Shown here piece by piece: positions 28,645-38,163 of a stretch of 64,000 nucleotides of DNA. This stretch comes from an uncultured Flavobacteriales bacterium (GTDB lineage Bacteria; Bacteroidota; Bacteroidia; Flavobacteriales; Flavobacteriaceae), in contig CAJWBA010000002.1 in the NCBI GenBank assembly GCA_913020155.1, positions 62,001 to 126,000 on the forward strand, read 5' to 3'. How positions within the stretch are numbered: the stretch's first letter is position 1; each line of letters begins with the position of its first letter. The notes beneath the pieces were generated by a model, which saw only the letters and a program-made list of their open reading frames with translations, was not told the DNA's origin and searched no databases. A program made the translations under genes and the position numbers.

Positions 28645-30696
28645 TTGAAAAAAAAGCATTTGAAAAATTTCTTGTATATCTTCCTTTTTTCTTTGGGAAG
28701 TCAGTTTCCTATTTTTGCCCAAATTGATTCTTTACAGACCGTTAAATTAGAAGTCGTTGAGGTTTCTGTAGCCAGATATGATCACCCGATTAATTCATCA
28801 ACTTGGTCTGTCTCTAAATTGGATTTTAAAGATTCTCAAAAACAAATTCAACAGTTGTATTTCAGTGATTACCTCAATGGTGTTCCGGGTTTATTTACTT
28901 TGAATAGTAATAATTTTTCTCAAGATTTAAGAATTTCAATTAGAGGGTTTGGTTCTCGAGCTGCTTTTGGAATTCGGGGGATAAAAATTTTGGTGGATGG
29001 TATTCCCGAAACTACTCCTGATGGTCAGGGACAAATTGACAATTTGTCTTTGGGAAGTATCGAGTCTGTTGAAGTTATTCGGGGGCCTGCATCCATACTT
29101 TATGGGAATGCTTCAGGGGGAGTAATCAGCATACAAACTCAGAGTGAATTGGATCGTAATTATTTGAAAACAGGAATAACGATGGGTGCCTATGGGATGC
29201 AGGACATTCAAATAGGAGCTGGAGTTAAGAAAGAAAAAACGTCACTCATTTTACTAGCCAATAGAATGAAGACCAATGGATATCGAGTACACAGCGGTTT
29301 TAAAAGTAGTGGACTAAATGCCCGAATAAAACATCGATTCAATCAAAAGGCTGAATTGAATGTGTTGTTGAATTTTACAGATAGCCCAATAGCCGAAGAC
29401 GCTGGGGGTCTGAATTTTGAAGCAACACAAACGCAACGTTTCCAGGCTCGAGACCGCAATATTCAGTTTATGACTCAAGAGGCTGTTCAGCAATTTAAAT
29501 CGGGTATTTCTTTTAGCCAGCAATGGAATTCTAGGTTTTCTTTTTCTACTTATGGTTTTTATGCTACCCGAGCTTTTAATACATCATTGCCTTTTGAGTT
29601 TGGAGGACAAGTTGAATTGGATCGAGTGTATTTTGGGCAAGGGTCTCAACTCAGTTTTCAAGGGGGAACATCATTTCGACATCAAGTTCAATTGGGTTAC
29701 AGTTGGGCAAGCCAATCGGATCACCGAAAACGCTTCATGAACATGCAAGGGGTTCGAGGGGATCTTACCTTAGATCAATACGAAAAATTTGATGCATTGG
29801 GCTTCTATCTGTTGGATGAACTTTCTTTTGGAAATTTAAAAATTGTTGCAGGATTTCGATATGACACCAACAAACTAGAAGCTTCAGATCGGTACTTGGC
29901 TAATGGGAATGATAGTGGATCACTTTCTTTGAATGCTTGGAGTTCTTCTCTAGGAGTCAATTATCAGTTGAATGAGAAGCAATATTTGTTTGCATCTTCT
30001 GGAACAAGTTTTGAAACCCCTGTTTTGAGTGAATTATCGGCAAATCCGATAGGGATGGGAGGTTTTAACACCGATTTGTCTCCCCAAAAAGCAAGAAATA
30101 CAGAGCTTGGATTTCGTTCAATTGGACAAAAATCACAATTTGAAGTTGTCTTGTTTAACACCCAAACCAAAAATGACCTTGTTCCCTATGAATTAGAAGC
30201 ATTTCCCGATCGAAATTTTTATAGGAATGCTGGGAAGACCAATCGCAAGGGCTTGGAGGTTTCTTATTCATTGAAAAGATCCGTCTATTTGGAAACAAAA
30301 ATTTCTTACACTTATTCAGATTTTACTTACGAATCTTTTGAAAAACCCAATGGCGATTTTAGTGGAAACCAACTCCCTGGAATACCAAAACACATGTTTT
30401 TTGTTCAATCAAATTTCACTAAAGGAAATTGGAAAGTTGTTTTTAATAGTCGTTTCCAAAGCAGTCTATTTGCCGATGATTCAAATGAAACGAAAGAAGA
30501 TTCTTATTTACTTTCTAACTTAAACATGAGTTATGTTATTAAGAGGGGAAATTTGGTTTGGACTCCTTTTTTTGGTATCAATAATATATGGAATTCTATC
30601 TACAACGATAATATTCGAATAAATGCTTTTGGAGGGCGTTATTATGAACCTGCTCCAACACGACATATTTATTCTGGGTTACGTTTAACTTTGTAG
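28645..30696 (+). CDS. TonB-dependent receptor
   Basis: Signal peptide, plug domain (LNGVPGLFTLNSNNFSQDLRISIRGFGSRAAFGIRGIKILVDGIPETTPDGQGQIDNL...IRGPASILYGNASGGVI), C-terminal barrel. TTG start as tracked. Confidence 0.93.
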   Translation: MKKKHLKNFLYIFLFSLGSQFPIFAQIDSLQTVKLEVVEVSVARYDHPINSSTWSVSKLDFKDSQKQIQQLYFSDYLNGVPGLFTLNSNNFSQDLRISIRGFGSRAAFGIRGIKILVDGIPETTPDGQGQIDNLSLGSIESVEVIRGPASILYGNASGGVISIQTQSELDRNYLKTGITMGAYGMQDIQIGAGVKKEKTSLILLANRMKTNGYRVHSGFKSSGLNARIKHRFNQKAELNVLLNFTDSPIAEDAGGLNFEATQTQRFQARDRNIQFMTQEAVQQFKSGISFSQQWNSRFSFSTYGFYATRAFNTSLPFEFGGQVELDRVYFGQGSQLSFQGGTSFRHQVQLGYSWASQSDHRKRFMNMQGVRGDLTLDQYEKFDALGFYLLDELSFGNLKIVAGFRYDTNKLEASDRYLANGNDSGSLSLNAWSSSLGVNYQLNEKQYLFASSGTSFETPVLSELSANPIGMGGFNTDLSPQKARNTELGFRSIGQKSQFEVVLFNTQTKNDLVPYELEAFPDRNFYRNAGKTNRKGLEVSYSLKRSVYLETKISYTYSDFTYESFEKPNGDFSGNQLPGIPKHMFFVQSNFTKGNWKVVFNSRFQSSLFADDSNETKEDSYLLSNLNMSYVIKRGNLVWTPFFGINNIWNSIYNDNIRINAFGGRYYEPAPTRHIYSGLRLTL

Positions 30697-30700
30697 ACGT

Positions 30701-31249
30701 TTATTCCTCAGTAAAATGACTTGTTCGTTTTAGTTTTGAAAGTCGTTCTTTGTTGTAGGCTTCTGATTTTCAAAAAGGAATGGATAGGGATTTCCAATTT
30801 TCTCTTATAATCATTTTTCCAATAAAAACTATTTGACCCACATGATAGCTATAATGGCACAATAGTCGGTTCAATAGCTGCCCGAACGCTCTGTCCCACA
30901 TTCCTTATGAATAACTCTTTTTCTAAATCTTTTTGACTTAACCCTTCTAAGGCATGAAACAAACAAGAACAGCCCGACTCCAAGAGTTTAAGAAGTTCAT
31001 TTTTGGTTTTTTGAGGCTCAATAAATTCCTGATCTCGATTTCTCCATTTTTTTCTCCATCAGAATTTAGGAAATCGGTCCAACGAGATTGCATATTTCCA
31101 TTAAGATGTTTTATAATTAAAACAATACTAGTTGAATTTGAGTTCGGTTTCCAAAGGATTTATTTTTCATTCAGTTGTTTAAAAGTAATGTCTCCAACTG
31201 ATTTGTAATAAAAAAATTCCTTTTGTATATTTTTGATTTTTTTTAACAT
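30701..31249 (-). pseudogene. decayed DUF1572/DinB-like family gene
   Basis: Minus-strand reconstruction: MLKKIKNIQKEFFYYKSVGDITFKQLNEK*ILWKPNSNSTSIVLIIKHLNGNMQSRWTDFLNSDGEK[fs]KWRNRDQEFIEPQKTKNELLKLLESGCSCLFHALEGLSQKDLEKELFIRNVGQSVRAAI[fs]NRLLCHYSYHVGQIVFIGKMIIRENWKSLSIPF*KSEAYNKERLSKLKRTSHFTEE*. Two internal stops and two frameshifts. Confidence 0.8.
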
Positions 31250-31270
31250 TTTAAAGGCCTTGTTTTGATT

Positions 31271-31300
31271 AAAAAAACCTAAAAAAACCTAAAAAAATCT
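31271..31300. repeat. three tandem 10-bp A-tract units (AAAAAAACCT x2, AAAAAAATCT)
   Basis: Direct reading of aaaaaaacct aaaaaaacct aaaaaaatct. Confidence 0.9.
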
Positions 31301-31427
31301 ATGAATAAGCACTTTTTTAGTAGCGGATTTTCCTTAAAAATGTTAAGTATAAAGATAAGAAAAAATTAAAATTATTGTTTTCTTTTAAAATATAAAAAAT
31401 GAGCTTTATGAATTAGAATAAAAAGGT

Positions 31428-31435
31428 TATTTTTG
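31428..31435 (+). promoter_or_regulatory. candidate Bacteroidota -7 box (TATTTTTG) upstream of TPR protein
   Basis: Matches TAnnTTTG, about 20 nt before the ATG at 31455. Confidence 0.35.
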
Positions 31436-31454
31436 GGGACTTTAAAAAACTACG

Positions 31455-32219
31455 ATGGCCACATACAAAAAACGCGGAGCAAAAAAATCAGTAACTAAGG
31501 CTGAAGTTAGCGAAAATCAAACGGATAGTACAACAGCTGAGGTATTTGAAACACTCGATACATCAGCATCTAAGGCAGAAGAGTTTGTTGCAAAGTATCA
31601 AAACGTAATTTTGATTGTAATTGGTGTTGTGACAGTTGGAGTTTTGGGTTCTTTGGGATATCAATCTTTTATAGTTGAACCGACTTCTAAAGAAGCTATT
31701 GGGGAATTGAACCAAGCACAATATTATTTTAATCTAGCGGTTAATGGACAAGATAGCGATTCACTTTATGCTCGCTCGATTCGAGGTGGAGAAGGAAAGT
31801 ATGGTTTTAAGGATATTATTGAAAACTACAGTGGTACTCCTGCTTCAGATCTTGCATCATTTAGTGCAGGAATGGCCTACCTCAACATGAAAGATTACAA
31901 TATGGCCATAGAGTATTTGAAGGACTTTAGTTCAGATGATATTTTGTTGAGTGCTATTGCCAACGGTTCTATTGGAGATGCACATGCACAACTCGAACAA
32001 GAGGATGATGCACTGGATTATTACATCAAAGCGATCAAGGCTAGTGAAAACGACTACACAACTCCTAAATATTTATTTAAAGCTGGATTGCTAAGCAGTA
32101 ATTTAGAAAAAAACAGTCAAGCACTATCTTACTTTAAGCGTATTAAAGACGAATATCCAAATTCTACTGAGGCTGTTCAAGTGGACATTCAGATCGGACG
32201 TTTAGAAAACCTTAAATAG
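31455..32219 (+). CDS. tetratricopeptide repeat membrane protein
   Basis: One N-terminal TM (VILIVIGVVTVGVLGSLGYQSFI) followed by TPR-like repeats. Confidence 0.85.
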   Translation: MATYKKRGAKKSVTKAEVSENQTDSTTAEVFETLDTSASKAEEFVAKYQNVILIVIGVVTVGVLGSLGYQSFIVEPTSKEAIGELNQAQYYFNLAVNGQDSDSLYARSIRGGEGKYGFKDIIENYSGTPASDLASFSAGMAYLNMKDYNMAIEYLKDFSSDDILLSAIANGSIGDAHAQLEQEDDALDYYIKAIKASENDYTTPKYLFKAGLLSSNLEKNSQALSYFKRIKDEYPNSTEAVQVDIQIGRLENLK

Positions 32220-32224
32220 TATTT

Positions 32225-32707
32225 ATGGCAACGGTTAATTCTAACTTATCCGTTTATGACCCCGGACAACTGCCTTCGGGTGAAGATTTATTGGTAGCTC
32301 TTGTTGTTTCTGAATGGAATACTCAAATTACTGAATCACTTTTTGAGGGAGCTTATGATACCTTGCGAAACCATAAAGTTGAGGAGAAGAATATTTCCCG
32401 AATTAATGTCCCGGGAAGTTTCGAGTTGATTTACGGAGCAAAACATGCCCAATCTAAAGGCTTTGATGTTGTTATTGTAATTGGAAGTATGATTCAAGGC
32501 GAAACCAAGCATTTTGATTTTGTTTGCCAAGGAGTATCTCAAGGAATAAAAGATTTAAATATTCAATCTAAGATTCCTGTGATTTTTTGTGTTTTAACAG
32601 ACAACACGCTTCAACAAGCTATTGATCGATCTGGTGGTCAGTTTGGTAACAAAGGTATTGAGGCTGCTGTTGCTGCACTTAAAATGGCTTTTCTTTCCAA
32701 ACAATAA
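32225..32707 (+). CDS. ribH: 6,7-dimethyl-8-ribityllumazine synthase
   Basis: VVSEWNTQITESLFEGAYDTL...INVPGSFELIYGAK...VIGSMIQGETKHFDFVCQGVSQGI...PVIFCVLTDNTLQQAIDRSGGQFGNKGIEAA. Confidence 0.95.
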   Translation: MATVNSNLSVYDPGQLPSGEDLLVALVVSEWNTQITESLFEGAYDTLRNHKVEEKNISRINVPGSFELIYGAKHAQSKGFDVVIVIGSMIQGETKHFDFVCQGVSQGIKDLNIQSKIPVIFCVLTDNTLQQAIDRSGGQFGNKGIEAAVAALKMAFLSKQ

Positions 32708-32792
32708 GTTTTCAACATTTCACTTAGTTCTGAGGAATCAAATTTGGATTTTAGTAAAATCAATGTATTTTTATGTTTTAAGGGAAATGCTA

Positions 32793-33083
32793 ATGTTCAA
32801 AACAAATCTTTTTAAAGTTAATCGAAATAAACGTTACAATTACACACCTCGATATTATCAAGGCAAAACGATTGAAAACCTTTATGATTTTGATTCTAAG
32901 TTTGTAAAATACCGTGAGACATACAATTCCAATGATTTAGGGAAGAAATGGGAAGAGGCGCGTTTGGATAGTCGAAACCGTTCCAATCGGTCAGTTAATC
33001 CTACATTATTGGTTGTTATAGCGGTTTTATGCCTTATTTTTTTGTGTATTATTGATTTTGATTTATCAATCTTTTCTACCTAA
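32793..33083 (+). CDS. small conserved-looking single-TM hypothetical protein
   Basis: MFKTNLFKVNRNKRYNYTPRYYQGKTIENLYDFDSKFVKYRET...; C-terminal TM helix; lies between ribH and mutL. Start is my choice (ORF track starts upstream inside ribH). Confidence 0.7.
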   Translation: MFKTNLFKVNRNKRYNYTPRYYQGKTIENLYDFDSKFVKYRETYNSNDLGKKWEEARLDSRNRSNRSVNPTLLVVIAVLCLIFLCIIDFDLSIFST

Positions 33084-33086
33084 CCC

Positions 33087-34880
33087 ATGGGAGATGTCAT
33101 AACATTATTACCGGATCATGTGGCTAATCAGATTGCGGCTGGAGAGGTTGTTCAACGGCCAGCCTCTGTTGTCAAAGAGTTGTTGGAAAATGCCATTGAT
33201 GCAGATTCTAGTTATGTTCATTTGATTATCAAGGAGGGAGGAAAAACACTCATTCAAGTTATTGATGACGGAAAAGGGATGAGTATTACAGATGCTCGAA
33301 TGGCATTTGAGCGTCATGCAACCTCTAAAATAAAATCAGCTTCTGATCTTTTTGAATTACACACCAAGGGATTTAGGGGTGAAGCTTTGGCATCTATTTC
33401 TGCCGTTGCCCATGTTGAAATGTTGACCCGTACCTCAGAAGACGAAGTAGCTACCCAAATAAAAATTGTTGGAAATGATATTCAAGAACAAGAACCCGTT
33501 GTTGCTTCCAAAGGAACTTCTATTGCGGTTAAGAATTTGTTTTTTAACATTCCTGCGCGAAGAAATTTTTTAAAATCCAATGCTGTTGAATTACGACACA
33601 TTATTGATGAATTTCATAGGGTCTCCCTAGCTCATCCACAAATTGCATTTACTTTTTTTCAAGGAGGGAACGAGATATTTGACTTACCGGCAACCAACCT
33701 GCGAAGAAGAATCAGTCATATTTTTGGTTCTAAGATGGATGAAAAGCTAGTTCCAGTTGAAGAATCAACATCGGTCTCATCTGTTTCTGGATTTGTTTTA
33801 AAACCAGCTGCTGCTAAGAGAACACGTGGGCATCAATTTTTCTTTGTAAATAACAGATTCATTAAAAGCCCATTTATGCATCACGCCATTATGAACGCTT
33901 ATGAAGGTTTACTGGCTGAGGGAACTGTTCCTGGTTATTTTATCTTTTTTAATCTAGATCCCAAGACTATTGATATTAATATTCACCCAACTAAAACAGA
34001 GGTTAAGTTTGAAGATGAACAAAGTTTGTATGCCATTTTACGGTCTTGTGTAAAACACAGTCTGGGTATGTTTAGTGTTGCACCAACGCTAGATTTTGAT
34101 CGCGATCCCAATTTGGATATGCCCTACAATCAAATCACAAAACAAGCTGAAACCCCAAATTTAGAAGTAGATTCCAACTTCAATCCGTTCAAAAATCCAG
34201 ATGCACCTCGTTTTTCAAAACCCAAAGAAGCCAGTTGGGAAAGTTTGTATGTACAAGTTGAATCTCAACCAGTCCCCAAACTTTTAGAGCATGAAAGCAT
34301 TGAAGGTAAAAGCTTCGATGCTGTAAAACTTTTTCAATTGATGAATCGTTTCATCGTAAGTTCTATTGGGTCAGGACTTTTAATAATTGATCAACAACGA
34401 GCACATGAGCGAATTTTGTATGAGCAATTTTTAAAAACGATTACTCAAAAACAAACTGCAAGTCAGCAATTATTATTTCCATATTCATTAGAATTGAACC
34501 CTAGTCAACAAGTATTTTTGTATGATTTAGAGGATGTTCTTTCGGAAGCAGGTTTTGTTTTTGAACGGAATTCAAAAACGGATATCATCATAAAAGGGAT
34601 TCCAGTTTCTAGTTCTGAGAATGAAATTCCATATATTTTTGAAAATCTATTTGCTTCATTAGAAAGCGATTTACCTGCCGATAGTTTTAGTCAATCTGAT
34701 GTGTTGTCTAAATCTTTAGCCAAAACCTTATCAATCAAAAGGGGTGTACCTATGAAACCCGAGGAACAACGGGGACTTTTAGATGATTTATTTGCATGTA
34801 AAGAAACTCAAGTATCTCCATTTAATCAACAGATTTTTGTTACTTTAACTCAAGAAGAACTAGAAAAAAAATTGAATTGA
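33087..34880 (+). CDS. mutL: DNA mismatch repair endonuclease MutL
   Basis: LPDHVANQIAAGEVVQRPASVVKELLENAIDAD...GFRGEALASISAVAHVE...DINIHPTKTEVKFEDE. Confidence 0.97.
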   Translation: MGDVITLLPDHVANQIAAGEVVQRPASVVKELLENAIDADSSYVHLIIKEGGKTLIQVIDDGKGMSITDARMAFERHATSKIKSASDLFELHTKGFRGEALASISAVAHVEMLTRTSEDEVATQIKIVGNDIQEQEPVVASKGTSIAVKNLFFNIPARRNFLKSNAVELRHIIDEFHRVSLAHPQIAFTFFQGGNEIFDLPATNLRRRISHIFGSKMDEKLVPVEESTSVSSVSGFVLKPAAAKRTRGHQFFFVNNRFIKSPFMHHAIMNAYEGLLAEGTVPGYFIFFNLDPKTIDINIHPTKTEVKFEDEQSLYAILRSCVKHSLGMFSVAPTLDFDRDPNLDMPYNQITKQAETPNLEVDSNFNPFKNPDAPRFSKPKEASWESLYVQVESQPVPKLLEHESIEGKSFDAVKLFQLMNRFIVSSIGSGLLIIDQQRAHERILYEQFLKTITQKQTASQQLLFPYSLELNPSQQVFLYDLEDVLSEAGFVFERNSKTDIIIKGIPVSSSENEIPYIFENLFASLESDLPADSFSQSDVLSKSLAKTLSIKRGVPMKPEEQRGLLDDLFACKETQVSPFNQQIFVTLTQEELEKKLN

Positions 34881-35620
34881 TGGGAAGAATTACCGATACC
34901 ATAAAACACTTACTGATCATCAACGGAATTTTTTTCCTAGCGGTCAATCTTTTAGGCGATGAAGCTTACAATTGGTTTGCATTACACTATTTTAAAAACC
35001 CTCGCTTTGAATTTTGGCAGCCTCTTACTCATATGTTTATGCATGGAAGTTTTAACCATATTTTATTCAATATGTTTGGATTGTACATGTTTGGTTCTCC
35101 TCTAGAGCAGTTGTGGGGCAAAAATAAATTCATCTTTTTTTACTTATCTGCTGGTTTTGGTGCTGCAATAATTCAATTATTTGTCTATCACTTTCAATTT
35201 AGTTCGGTTTACTCAGAGTTGACAAGTTTAGGTTATGGTCGAGACGCAATTGAAACAATTCTCAACAGCGGACAATATCGTAGTTCAATATTAGATAGTA
35301 TTGGTGAAGATCAATTGTCTGGATTTTACCAATCTTATTATGCCTCAATGGTTGGTGCCTCTGGTGCCTTGTATGGTATTTTAGTTGCTTTTGCAATGTT
35401 GTTTCCTAATGCCGAGTTGTTTTTGATGTTCATTCCTGTTCCCGTTAAAGCTAAGTATTTGATTCCTTTTATGATATTGGGCGACCTTTTCTTTGGATTT
35501 AGTTCTTTCTCAATTGGACCTATTGCTCACTTTGCTCACTTGGGAGGAGCAATAACGGGTTTTATTATGATGCGTTATTGGAAAAGGGGTCAGTTCAATA
35601 AAAACAGATGGGACTTATGA
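34877..35620 (+). CDS. rhomboid family intramembrane serine protease
   Basis: QPLTHMFMHGSFNHILFNMFGLYMFG...VGASGALYGILVAFAMLFPN...AHLGGAITGF. Confidence 0.93.
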   Translation: MMGRITDTIKHLLIINGIFFLAVNLLGDEAYNWFALHYFKNPRFEFWQPLTHMFMHGSFNHILFNMFGLYMFGSPLEQLWGKNKFIFFYLSAGFGAAIIQLFVYHFQFSSVYSELTSLGYGRDAIETILNSGQYRSSILDSIGEDQLSGFYQSYYASMVGASGALYGILVAFAMLFPNAELFLMFIPVPVKAKYLIPFMILGDLFFGFSSFSIGPIAHFAHLGGAITGFIMMRYWKRGQFNKNRWDL

Positions 35621-36486
35621 ATACTTTTAATAACTTTAAATATAAATTTAAAAGATTTTCAATTGCTGAAAAACTGATTGTAGTTAATGTCTTTTTTTTC
35701 GTTGTTCCTTTCTTTCTTCAAACTCTTTTTTATCTTTTTAAAATCCCAAGTGCATCTTTTTTTTCATGGTTTGAATTGCTTCCAAATCTCGATTTGATTT
35801 TCTATCGTCCATGGACGCTAATAACTTATGGTTTTTTGCATGGAGGTTTTAGTCATATTCTTTGGAATATGTTACTTCTATTTTTTGCATCTCGCTTGTA
35901 CTTGAATTTATTTTCGGAGAGGCAGTTTCTTAAAAATTTTTTTCTTGGAATTATTACAGGAGGTTTAGTTTTTTTAATAAGCTACAATGTGTTCCCGGTT
36001 TTTAATGGAATATTTCCGCCATTGGTAGGGTCTTCGGCTGGGGTTATGTCAATTTTAATTTTTGTTGCAACCTACACTCCCAATCAAGAGGTTAGAGTTG
36101 TTTTCTTTAATATCAAACTACAGTACATTGGAATTGCGCTAGTGATTCTCGATGTTCTTCAAATACCCAATGGAAATGCTGGTGGTCGATTAGCTCATTT
36201 GGGCGGTGCTTTAATTGGTTTTATCTATGCAAATCAATTGCAAAAAGGGAATGATATTGGTGCTGTTTTGGACCGTATGTGGGGTTATGTTAATTCATTT
36301 TTTGTTCTAAATAAAAAGAACAATTTGCGAACCGTTCATCGGTCAAAAAATAGGTCAAAACAAAATCCTAGTAATTTGCAGCAAGAAGAAATTGATACAA
36401 TTCTTGATAAAATAAGTAAATCGGGTTATGAGAGTCTAACACAAAAAGAAAAAGACTTTTTATTTAAAGCAGGGAAAAATAATTAA
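35608..36486 (+). CDS. rhomboid family intramembrane serine protease (second copy)
   Basis: RPWTLITYGFLHGGFSHILWNMLLLFFASRLYL...GSSAGVMSILIFVATYTPN...LAHLGGALIGFIYA. Confidence 0.92.
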   Translation: MGLMNTFNNFKYKFKRFSIAEKLIVVNVFFFVVPFFLQTLFYLFKIPSASFFSWFELLPNLDLIFYRPWTLITYGFLHGGFSHILWNMLLLFFASRLYLNLFSERQFLKNFFLGIITGGLVFLISYNVFPVFNGIFPPLVGSSAGVMSILIFVATYTPNQEVRVVFFNIKLQYIGIALVILDVLQIPNGNAGGRLAHLGGALIGFIYANQLQKGNDIGAVLDRMWGYVNSFFVLNKKNNLRTVHRSKNRSKQNPSNLQQEEIDTILDKISKSGYESLTQKEKDFLFKAGKNN

Positions 36487-36503
36487 AACTCCACAATGAC
36501 AAA

Positions 36504-37511
36504 ATGAAATTAACCTTTTTTGAAAAAATTGTGCTTCTGATTAACATTCCGTTATTGATTTTTCAATTGATGTTGATGGGAAGTATTCCCTCTTTTTTTG
36601 AGTTTTCAATTTTAAACTTGTTTGTTCCAGCTTTAGTATTGATTAATGTTGGCTTCTTTGTATACTGGCTTCTAAAAATGAAATGGGCCTTTTTATTATT
36701 TATGCTAACCTTTCTGATTGGTTATGGGGAATGGGGTCTTTTGTATCAATTTCCAAGGAATGCTGAGCGTATGGATGCCAATACACTTAGAGTAATGACC
36801 TATAATGTGCGTCTTTTTAATCGATACGGATGGATAAAAGAGGTTGATGTTCCAGAGAGAATTGAAAATTTTATTGATCAAGAACAACCCGATATTATTT
36901 GTTTGCAAGAATATTCAAGAAAAGAGGCACCTGAGTTTTCTTCCTATCTTTATCGTTACATCCAGCCAATTCAGTCAAATGGAAAATCTGGAGTTGCAAT
37001 ACTTTCTAAATTCCCAATTGTCAATAGCGGATATATCAATTTTGACAATTCTACTAACAGTGGTATTTTTTCAGATATTGAACATCGTGGTAAAAAGGCT
37101 CGCGTTTATAATTTACATTTAGAGTCTTTGAGAATCGATTTTCAGGATACCCTTATTACTAGAGTCAATTCTGAGGAGCTACAGGTAAAGTTTAATCAGG
37201 TTTTTAAAAAGCAATTGAAACAAATAAAACAGTTTCAGGAGATTGATATTGAAAATAATCACCCCACTATCATATGTACAGATCTAAATAATTCTCAGTT
37301 TTCTAAAATTTACAGGACATTAAAAGAAAATCATTTAGATACTTTCGTTGAGGCAGGGACTGGGCTTGGTACTACCTTCAATTTTTATTTTTTTCCTTTA
37401 CGAATCGACTTTATATTTACAGATCCCAGTTTTAAAGTCAACACTTTTAATTCCTATGACATTGAATTATCGGATCATTTACCCATAATTACTACTCTAG
37501 CATGGGACTGA
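36504..37511 (+). CDS. endonuclease/exonuclease/phosphatase family protein
   Basis: N-terminal TM helices; LRVMTYNVRLFNRYGW...DIICLQEYSR...ICTDLNNSQFS...SDHLPIITTL. Confidence 0.9.
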   Translation: MKLTFFEKIVLLINIPLLIFQLMLMGSIPSFFEFSILNLFVPALVLINVGFFVYWLLKMKWAFLLFMLTFLIGYGEWGLLYQFPRNAERMDANTLRVMTYNVRLFNRYGWIKEVDVPERIENFIDQEQPDIICLQEYSRKEAPEFSSYLYRYIQPIQSNGKSGVAILSKFPIVNSGYINFDNSTNSGIFSDIEHRGKKARVYNLHLESLRIDFQDTLITRVNSEELQVKFNQVFKKQLKQIKQFQEIDIENNHPTIICTDLNNSQFSKIYRTLKENHLDTFVEAGTGLGTTFNFYFFPLRIDFIFTDPSFKVNTFNSYDIELSDHLPIITTLAWD

Positions 37512-38163
37512 TATCAATAAGATTTAGATAAGAAGAACTTTCAGGACCTAAATTACTTACAAGATCCAAAATACTTAAGTTTGGTAAAAAGCCAAATTTA
37601 TTATCGAATACTTGAGTGTATTTTGGAAAGGCTAAAGGAGGAACTTCCTTTGAGGATATGAGCATATTTGTGGTTGGATGGAAAATAACTTTTTCTTGAC
37701 TCATTGATATTCTAACTTCTATTTCACACCATTCTAAAAATAAATAGAGCAAGCTTGTATTGAAATCAATTAAGTTGGATTTATGTGTAAAAAATACTTC
37801 TTTCAGACCATTTTCATAATACTCAAAAAAAGGAGAAGAGCTGTATGCACTTTTAAATGATTTCCAATGGTTATTTTGCCATTGTTCATCGTAATTGATA
37901 CTAACCTCATTATCTTTCAAACGGACTTCTTTTGAGCTTCGGTTGACAGGAATACTTAAATTTATGATTCCATTCGCTCCAGCAATAGTGGTGCGATTTC
38001 TGTAGGTTTGTTTTTGATAAAAAGCATCAGTTTGAATTACTGCTTTTTCCTGTCTTGATAGAAACGCCATAGTGGCAATATTGGGAATATAGGAACTGAT
38101 GATTTCGATTGACACACTATGCTTTTCTTCGTTTTTGTACATAAATAAAAATCTGCCATCCAA
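37492..38163 (-). CDS. WbqC family protein
   Basis: QTDAFYQKQTYRNRTTIAGANGIINLSIPV...DEQWQNNHWKSFKSAYSSSPFFEYYENGL. True start uncertain (ORF overlaps lepB). Confidence 0.85.
   Translation of the reverse strand: MDGRFLFMYKNEEKHSVSIEIISSYIPNIATMAFLSRQEKAVIQTDAFYQKQTYRNRTTIAGANGIINLSIPVNRSSKEVRLKDNEVSINYDEQWQNNHWKSFKSAYSSSPFFEYYENGLKEVFFTHKSNLIDFNTSLLYLFLEWCEIEVRISMSQEKVIFHPTTNMLISSKEVPPLAFPKYTQVFDNKFGFLPNLSILDLVSNLGPESSSYLNLIDISPMLE

Noticed and set aside
30954-31208. Plus-strand 84-aa ORF
   Set aside because: Lies antisense to the reconstructed DUF1572 pseudogene; no homology signal in its own frame.
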